From the NCBI RefSeq assembly GCF_000372725.1, contig NW_005200478.1:161998-214497 (forward strand): 52,500 nucleotides of DNA, written 5' to 3'. This document shows positions 47,226 through 52,500 of the stretch, in pieces. The notes beneath the pieces were generated by a model, which did no database searches, had not been told where the DNA came from, and worked only from the letters and a program-made list of their open reading frames with translations. Both the position numbers and the translations under genes were made by a program. The stretch comes from Emiliania huxleyi CCMP1516 (lineage: Eukaryota; Haptophyta; Isochrysidales; Noelaerhabdaceae). Positions within the stretch are counted from its first letter, which is position 1. Every line of letters starts with the position of its first letter.

Positions 47226-48772
47226 TCATCTCGGCCGATTGGACCAGCCCGCCGGGCGGCTGGTGGGCGGCGGGTCGATGTCGGGCACCAATCGCTCGAT
47301 GAAGGCGCCCGTGTCGCCCGTCAGCTTGAGGTCTTGCATGAACTGGTCGACGAAGCCCTGCGGCGCCGAGAGGCGGGGCGGGGCGTGTCCTCCGCGCGGC
47401 GAGGGGTGTGTGGCGGTGGTGTGGCGACGTGTGGTGTCGTGTGGCGATATGTGTGTGTGCGTGGTGGTCATGTCGCGTGCCTGCCGGTCGACTGGGTAGA
47501 GCACGTAGAAGGCCTTGCCGATGATATTCTCGATCGGCAGCGAGCCCCACACGTGCGAGTCCACAGACACGTTCCGGTTGTCCCCGAGCACAAAAATGGC
47601 GCCCGCAGGCACCGTCGTCAGCGGCAGCGAGTACGTCGGCGCCTCGAGCGCGTACGGCTCGTAGCGCGGCGCGCCGTTGAGGTAGAGCACGCCCGCCCGC
47701 ACCTACGGGACATGTCTCGGACATGTCCGTGGACGTGTCCCGGACATGTCGTACCCGTCGCAGATGTTCAGCACCTACGGGGCATGTCTCGGACATGTCC
47801 GTGGACGTGTCTTGCGGCTCGAGGGGGTCGGAGGGTCTCCCCCCCCCGGCGCCTCAACTGTATCGCCTCCGACGGCGATCACGCGCTTGATCAGCCGCGT
47901 CCCTGCCGAGAGGGCGAGCCCGCGTCAGCCCTGCCCCGGGGAGGCTCGAGGCGGGCCGCGGTGGGAGGGGCGGCGCGTGGCGCGGGGGCGACGGGAGGGC
48001 GGCGTGGAGGGCGGTGGCGGCGCTGCGTGGCGGCGCTGCCTCGTCTCGCACGTCGCGTCCAGGAACTGTCTAGGAACTGTCTAGGAAGCGTCTAGCAGCT
48101 TTGCGCCTGGCCGCTCCTCTGCGCCCTTGGCGGCAAAGTAGGCGGCGGGGGGGCGGAAGACGACGAGCTCTCCCCGCTTCGGAAGCGCCTGCCACGCGTG
48201 TGCGCGGGACGGCCTTTGTTTGTCTGCCTGTCTGGCGTGTGTGCGTGGCGGGGACTTGCTGCAGCTGCGGTTGGGGCCGCAGTGGCGTTGGGTGCGGCGC
48301 TTGTGGTGCGGCGGCGGGCGCGCACATAGAGGCGAGAAAACTTCTCGACGGCGATCTGGTCGTTTGGAGAGAGGGTCGGCGCCATGGACTGGGAGGGGAT
48401 GAAGAAGGGCTCGACCACGCACGTGCGAACCCACAGGAAGAGGCCGAGCGCCGGGATGAAGTTGCGCAGAAAGCCTTCGCCGCGCCGCCGCCACACCTCC
48501 GCCGCCGCCAGCGCGCCCTCGCCGCGACCGAGCGGTCGACGCGCCTTGGTTCGGCGCGCGGCTGAGTTCGCCTTCACCCTGCGGATTGGTTTTGGCGAGG
48601 GATGCTGCAGCTTTGCGGCGAGCGGCGCAACAACTCGGCGATGTCGCAGCGGCTGTCGCAGCGAAGCCCACGCCGGCGCGAGCGCAGCGGATCCGACGGC
48701 GGGCAGCCCGCCGTAGATGAGGGGAAGGAGCAGCACCGCCAGGTACCGCCCCCGCCAAGATGAGTCGGGCAT
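47226..48772 (-). CDS. Type I signal peptidase (S26), plastid/bacterial type, 5 exons
   Basis: Exons 48772-48326, 48188-48107, 47902-47853, 47702-47481 and 47357-47226 join in frame to 310 aa (an ATG at 48805 would add 11). The enzyme cleaves leader peptides on the trans side of a membrane with a Ser/Lys dyad. The serine is in FIPSQSMAPTL and the lysine in TRLIKRVIAVGGD. Box C/D FVLGDNRNVSVDSHVWG is complete. A hydrophobic segment (YLAVLLLPLIYGG) near the N-terminus and the helix NFIPALGLFLWVRTCVVEPF just before the catalytic serine fit thylakoid/bacterial leader peptidases rather than the ER or mitochondrial types. Donors are GT, GC, GC and GC. Intron 3 contains a doubled 60-bp unit with an internal AG|GTGC that could be an alternative acceptor. 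Confidence 0.88.
47703..47852 (-). repeat. Signal peptidase intron 3: tandem unit of GGACATGTCC/ACACGTCC words
   Basis: On the plus strand a unit CACCTACGG(G)(A/G)CATGTCTCGG, then ACATGTCCGTGGACGTGTC, occurs twice (from about 47700 and about 47771). The ACACGTCC word is shared with introns of ArgRS, leishmanolysin and GPCR-PIPK. Confidence 0.85.
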
Positions 48773-48799
48773 TCTCGGTTGAGGAAAAAATACACGCTG

Positions 48800-49052
48800 C
48801 GGCATCCCTCCGGGGGCCCCTCTGCGCCGCCGGGGAGGCGTTGTTGGAGGCTAGGACGCAAGCGTCCGTCGCCGTTTTCAAACTCGGGGCCCACTCCGCT
48901 ACGCTCCGACCCGAATTTGGAGGGCCTAAAAGTTTAAGATGTTGCAAAAGGGGTCGGACACCGGGCGCAGCTCATGCTAAGAGCTAGAAGGGGAGCTAGA
49001 GAGACAACCACCCTGTCCCGTTATTGCGTACACCAACACCAGGGGCTGGGAG
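48800..49052 (-). mobile_element. Dispersed element B, copy 3 (upstream of signal peptidase), partial
   Basis: Minus-strand copy lacking the far 5' portion. It keeps CAATAACGGGACAGGGTGG, CTAGCTCTTAGCATGAGC, AAATTCGGGTCGGA and the CGCAAGCGTCC region and ends almost at the start codon of the signal peptidase, in the same direction. Confidence 0.8.
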
Positions 49053-49384
49053 GCCTTGTGACACCTTGCCCAAGTTGGGCAAGCCTTGCCCACAAGAGCC
49101 AAGTTGGGCAAAGCGCAAGATCCGATCCTAACGTTAGGATCGGATCCTCGAATTAGGATCGAATGAGAGACGAAGCTCGCGCAACTCAATCGAGCTCCAA
49201 AATGCACTACGCTGCCGCCTCACCTCCTGCTGGGCGCTCTTCTACTTCGCTGCCGCTCCTGTGTACTGAGCTGCCGCTCTGTGCGCTCGCTTTCGCCGCT
49301 CTCCTAAGGATCCGATCCTAGCTCGATAGATCCGATCCTCGTCCGTAGGATCCGATCCTAGCTCGATAGATCGGATCCTAATTA
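49053..49384. repeat. Subtelomere-proximal region with GGATCCGATCC palindromic words
   Basis: GATCCGATCCTAACGTTAGG and its inverted continuation lie near 49117-49160. A cluster of GATCCGATCCTAGCTCGATA words lies at 49309-49380. AAGTTGGGCAA is repeated at 49070-49103. No gene. Confidence 0.75.
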
Positions 49385-50057
49385 GAGTGTGGCAAGCCCT
49401 TGCCAAGTGGTGGCACCCCTTTGCCAGAGTGTGGCAAGCCCTTGCCAAGCCCTTGCCAGAGTGTGGCAAGCCCTTGCCAACTGCTGGCAAGCCCTTGCCA
49501 GAGTGTGGCAAGCCCTTGCCAAGTGGTGGCAAGCCCTTGCCAGAGTGTGCAAGTGCCTTGCCAGAGTGTGGCAAGCCCTTGCCACGTGGTGGCAAGCCCT
49601 TGCCAGAGTGTGGCAAGCCCTTGCCAAGTGCTGGCAAGCCCTTGCCAGAGTGTGGCAAGCCCTTGCCAGAGTGTGGCAAGCCCTTGCCAGAGTGTGGCAA
49701 GCCCTTGCCAACAGGTGGCAACCCTTTGCCAGAGTGTGGCAAGCCCTTGCCAAGTGGTGGCACCCCTTTGCCAGAGTGTGGCAAGCCCTTGCCAAGTGGT
49801 GGCACCCCTTTGCCAGGTTGTGGCAAGCCCTTTGCAAGTGGTGGCAAGCCCTTTGCTGGTGGTGGCAATGCTGGTGGTGGCAAGCCCTGTGGTGGTGGTG
49901 GCTCTTCACGTGGTGGGGCGAGCTCTTCACGGAGTGTGGCGACCTCTTGCCAAGGGGTGGCAAGCCCTTGCCAGAGTGTGGCAAGCCCTTGCCAGAGTGT
50001 GGCAAGCCCTTGCCAGAGTGTGGCAAGCCCTTGCCAGAGTGTGGCAAGCCCTGTGCT
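49385..50057 (+). repeat. Subtelomeric minisatellite (GTGTGGCAAGCCCTTGCCA)
   Basis: About 670 bp of an 18-22 bp unit, AGTGTGGCAAGCCCTTGCCA with variants AGTGGTGGC and TGCTGGC. TGGCAAGCCCTTGCCA is itself an imperfect palindrome. The repeat opens long artificial frames on both strands. Confidence 0.95.
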
Positions 50058-50076
50058 GGCTAGTGCTAGCGTTACC

Positions 50077-50606
50077 TTAGGGTTAGGGTTAGGGTTAGGG
50101 TTAGGGTTAGGGTTAGGGTTAGGGTTAGGGTTAGGGTTAGGGTTAGGGTTAGGGTTAGGGTTAGGGTTAGGGTTAGGGTTAGGGTTAGGGTTAGGGTTAG
50201 GGTTAGGGTTAGGGTTAGGGTTAGGGTTAGGGTTAGGGTTAGGGTTAGGGTTAGGGTTAGGGTTAGGGTTAGGGTTAGGGTTAGGGTTAGGGTTAGGGTT
50301 AGGGTTAGGGTTAGGGTTAGGGTTAGGGTTAGGGTTAGGGTTAGGGTTAGGGTTAGGGTTAGGGTTAGGGTTAGGGTTAGGGTTAGGGTTAGGGTTAGGG
50401 TTAGGGTTAGGGTTAGGGTTAGGGTTAGGGTTAGGGTTAGGGTTAGGGTTAGGGTTAGGGTTAGGGTTAGGGTTAGGGTTAGGGTTAGGGTTAGGGTTAG
50501 GGTTAGGGTTAGGGTTAGGGTTAGGGTTAGGGTTAGGGTTAGGGTTAGGGTTAGGGTTAGGGTTAGGGTTAGGGTTAGGGTTAGGGTTAGGGTTAGGGTT
50601 AGGGTT
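50077..50606 (+). repeat. Internal telomeric (TTAGGG)n array, 530 bp
   Basis: About 88 uninterrupted TTAGGG units, in the same orientation as the terminal array and about 1.8 kb inside it. Confidence 0.98.
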
Positions 50607-50822
50607 CGGGCTATGGGCTATGGGCTGTGGGCTATGGGCTATGGGCTATGGGCTGTGGGCTGTGGGCTGTGTGCTGTGTGCTGTGTGCTGTGTGCTGTGT
50701 GCTGTTGGCTGTGTGCTGTTGGCTATTGGCTGTTGGCTGCGGGCTCGTGGCTCGAGGAGCTCGGAGGTGGGAGGTGCTGTTGGCTGTTGGCTGTTGGCAG
50801 TGGGCTGTTGGCTGTGGGTGTA
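50607..50822 (+). repeat. GGGCTATG / GGGCTGTG / TGTGCTG degenerate tandem repeats
   Basis: The TTAGGG array passes directly into GGGCTATGGGCTGTGGG-type 7-8 base units, then TGTGCTGTGTGCTGT and GCTGTTGGCTGTTGG units. They resemble mutated or variant telomere repeats. Confidence 0.85.
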
Positions 50823-51420
50823 TAAGGCACACATGCAACAAGGCCTTAAAACCAGAGCAAAAAGTCAACGCCGCCATCTGCACTCCGGCTGGCTCTCAGC
50901 AGCGACTGTCTGGCCGCACGATAAGAGCTCTGAAGACCGTAAAAAGCGTTTTCTATCACCAAAAGACGTGGCCACATTGTCAAACACTATGATGCCCTTG
51001 TTCATCTAGCAGGAGGGCCACTGCCAAGGGTAGCTCGGCCCAAATTGTCGCGATAGCCGAACCGGCCAAAAACGGCGCCATCAGCAGCGACTGGCAGACC
51101 GCACAAAAACACGTTTATCAACCAAAACAAGGCTGGATACCGCGAAAGCAAGACTGGAGGCGCGCAGGTGTGTTTGGCTAGCCAGGCTGGACCCCTCGCA
51201 AACGACACGCAACCCAGCACTCGCGATTATGAGGCGAAAATCGGCTCTCAGCAGCGACTGGCAGACCGCACGAAAACGCCTCTGCCGACCGAAATAACGA
51301 TATTGTGCGCAAAAGCAAGGCTAAACAGGCGGGATCTGATGCAAAGCAAGCATCTCCAACATCTAAACCATCCACCAGAAGATTGCATCGATTTTCCATG
51401 TCAGCGGTCGAGATGGACCG
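50823..51420 (+). repeat. Subtelomeric repeat family with CAGCAGCGACTGGCAGACCG core
   Basis: Three copies of a CAGCAGCGACTG(G/T)C(A/T)G(A/G)CCGCAC core near 50898, 51081 and 51259, each followed by an AAAACG-rich stretch and spaced about 180 bp apart. Likely a diverged 180-bp tandem unit. Confidence 0.7.
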
Positions 51421-51439
51421 GGGGGGCGTTCGGTCGCGA

Positions 51440-52256
51440 CCGGCGACCAGAGTGGTCGTGACCGTGGTCGCAAATTGGCGACCACGCGACCAGAGTGGTC
51501 GTGGCCGTGGTCGCAAGTTGGCGACCACGCGACCAGCTGGCCGTATGTTGGCGACCATATAGGGTCTTTGGTCGCGTGGTCGCTGGTCGCAAGTTGGCGA
51601 CCACGCGACCAGAGTGGTCGTGGCCGTGGTCGCAAGTTGGCGACCACGCGACCAGCTGGCCGTATGTTGGCGACCATATAGGGTTTTTGGTCGCGTGGTC
51701 GCTGGTCGCATGTTGGCGACCACGCGACCAGAGTGGTCGTGGCCGTGGTCGCAAGTTGGCGACTCGACGCGTTCAGCCGGAAGTTACTTAGTGACGGTGA
51801 AGGAATGAGCTCTCGAAAACAAACACCATTCTGTTCAGAATGGCCAAAAGGTGCCAGAGGCGCAGCCTCTGGCACAGTATGACTACGTAATAAACGGGAC
51901 TAGAGGGCGGGAGGGTTGGCTTGGCCCCCGCGAGCTTCGAAGCTCGAGCTTCGCGTGGTCGCTGGCCGTATGTTCACGACCGGCGACCAGAGTGGTCGTG
52001 ACCGTGGTCGTATGTTGGCGACCATATAGGGTTTTTGGTCGCATGGTCGCTGGCCTTATGTTGGCGACCACGCGACCAAAGTGGTCGTGACCGTGGTCGT
52101 ATGTTGGCGACCACGTCGCTGGCGAGCTAGGGTTACCTTGGGGGCTACGTTTATAGCGCGACCAGAGTGGTCGTGACCGTGGTCGCAAGTTGGCGACCAT
52201 GTTGGCGACCATATAGGGTTTTTGGTCGCATGGTCGCTGGCCTTATGTTGGCAACC
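51440..52256 (+). repeat. Subtelomeric satellite of GGTCGC/GCGACC words
   Basis: Tandem, partly palindromic units: GCGACCACGCGACCAGAGTG, then GTCGTGGCCGTGGTCGCAAG and TTGGCGACCATATAGGG. A higher-order period of about 115-120 bp is visible at 51525-51750. It is broken by a unique segment near 51770-51955. Confidence 0.9.
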
Positions 52257-52388
52257 ACGCGAGCTAGGGTTAGGGTTAGGGATATGGCTGTCGAGCTAGG
52301 GTTAGGGTTAGGGCTATGGCTGTCGAGCTAGGGTTAGGGTTAGGGCTATGGCTGTCGAGCTAGGGTTAGGGATAGGACTATGGCTGTC
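52257..52388 (+). repeat. Composite 37-bp repeats containing TTAGGG
   Basis: Four units of GCTATGGCTGTCGAGCTAGG followed by GTTAGGGTTAGG-type sequence; a transition from satellite to telomere. Confidence 0.9.
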
Positions 52389-52500
52389 GGGTTAGGGTTA
52401 GGGTTAGGGTTAGGGTTAGGGTTAGGGTTAGGGTTAGGGTTAGGGTTAGGGTTAGGGTTAGGGTTAGGGTTAGGGTTAGGGTTAGGGTTAGGGTTAGGGT
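52389..52500 (+). repeat. Terminal telomere (TTAGGG)n
   Basis: 112 bases of perfect TTAGGG running to the window edge with the G-rich strand 5'->3' outward, as at a right chromosome end. Confidence 0.97.

Noticed and set aside
47760..47771. Extra micro-exon in signal peptidase intron 3
   Set aside because: The doubled unit offers an AG|GTGC acceptor, but no donor phase lets it join both neighbours; a single intron closes the frame.
49385..50057. CRISPR-like regular repeats
   Set aside because: The unit is contiguous with no unique spacers and lies in a eukaryotic subtelomere.
49242..50080. Long Pro/Gly/Ala/Cys-rich open frames on both strands
   Set aside because: They are read-through of the GTGTGGCAAGCCCTTGCCA minisatellite and the TTAGGG array; the protein is just the repeat unit.

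Overview
The window is a eukaryotic chromosome end. The last 112 bases are perfect TTAGGG repeats with the G-rich strand running 5'->3' off the right edge, so position 52,500 lies in or next to a telomere. The DNA is very GC-rich, the genes are intron-bearing and closely spaced on both strands, and several products fit an alga: a ferredoxin fused to a PDZ domain behind a hydrophobic leader, and a plastid/bacterial-type signal peptidase I. GPCR-PIP-kinase and leishmanolysin genes point to a protist. A haptophyte-like alga is my best guess; this is inference, not proof.

Layout. 1-301: last exon of a U-box protein. 2.5-4.3 kb: SMP lipid-transfer-domain gene (8 exons, +). 6.1-7.3 kb: ubiquitin-like/WLM metalloprotease (+), convergent with an RHD3/Sey1-like gene (7.8-9.6 kb, -). 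10.7-12.5 kb: KH-domain protein and beta-trefoil lectin-like protein (+). 14.1-18.3 kb: FN3 membrane protein, truncated S12 beta-lactamase-like gene, and EF-hand multipass membrane protein (all -). 18.6-21.0 kb: repeat-rich gap with an inverted-repeat element. 21.1-23.3 kb: arginyl-tRNA synthetase (+). 24.2-25.3 kb: Borealin (-), head to head with SIN1 (26.7-28.6 kb, +) across a 700-bp foldback. 28.8-29.4 kb: TMEM242-like (-). 30.3-34.6 kb: leishmanolysin-IPT protease and PDZ-ferredoxin (+). 35.1-35.8 kb: NAP/SET (-). 39.1-42.5 kb: 7TM receptor fused to a PIP kinase (-, 9 exons). 45.1-47.0 kb: NOC4 (+). 47.2-48.8 kb: signal peptidase I (-). From 49 kb on: subtelomeric minisatellites, a 530-bp internal TTAGGG array, two further satellites and the terminal telomere.

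The most striking signal is in the introns. I could fix about 40 of them exactly, because reading frames and family conservation meet only one way. More than half use a GC rather than GT donor, nearly always GCG. At least ten are bounded by, or contain, 7-28 bp direct copies of the adjoining exon. Between the copies lies filler DNA drawn from a small shared vocabulary: telomere repeat (one case is 45 nt of perfect TTAGGG between perfect 23-bp copies), a CCGAGATGTGG-type minisatellite, ACACGTCC units and CTAGGAA units. This looks like recent intron birth by duplication-generating break repair with templated or telomeric filler.

Two other patterns stand out. A dispersed element of about 250-390 bp occurs three times, each time directly upstream of a gene and in the same orientation as it. 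An AATTCTT(Y)n-TCGC-like box lies 2-130 nt upstream of at least seven start codons.

The genes do not form a pathway; the neighbourhood is ordinary housekeeping and signalling content beside a repeat-rich chromosome end. No tRNA, rRNA or CRISPR was seen. Start codons are my choices (first plausible ATG), and splice sites are predictions without transcript evidence.
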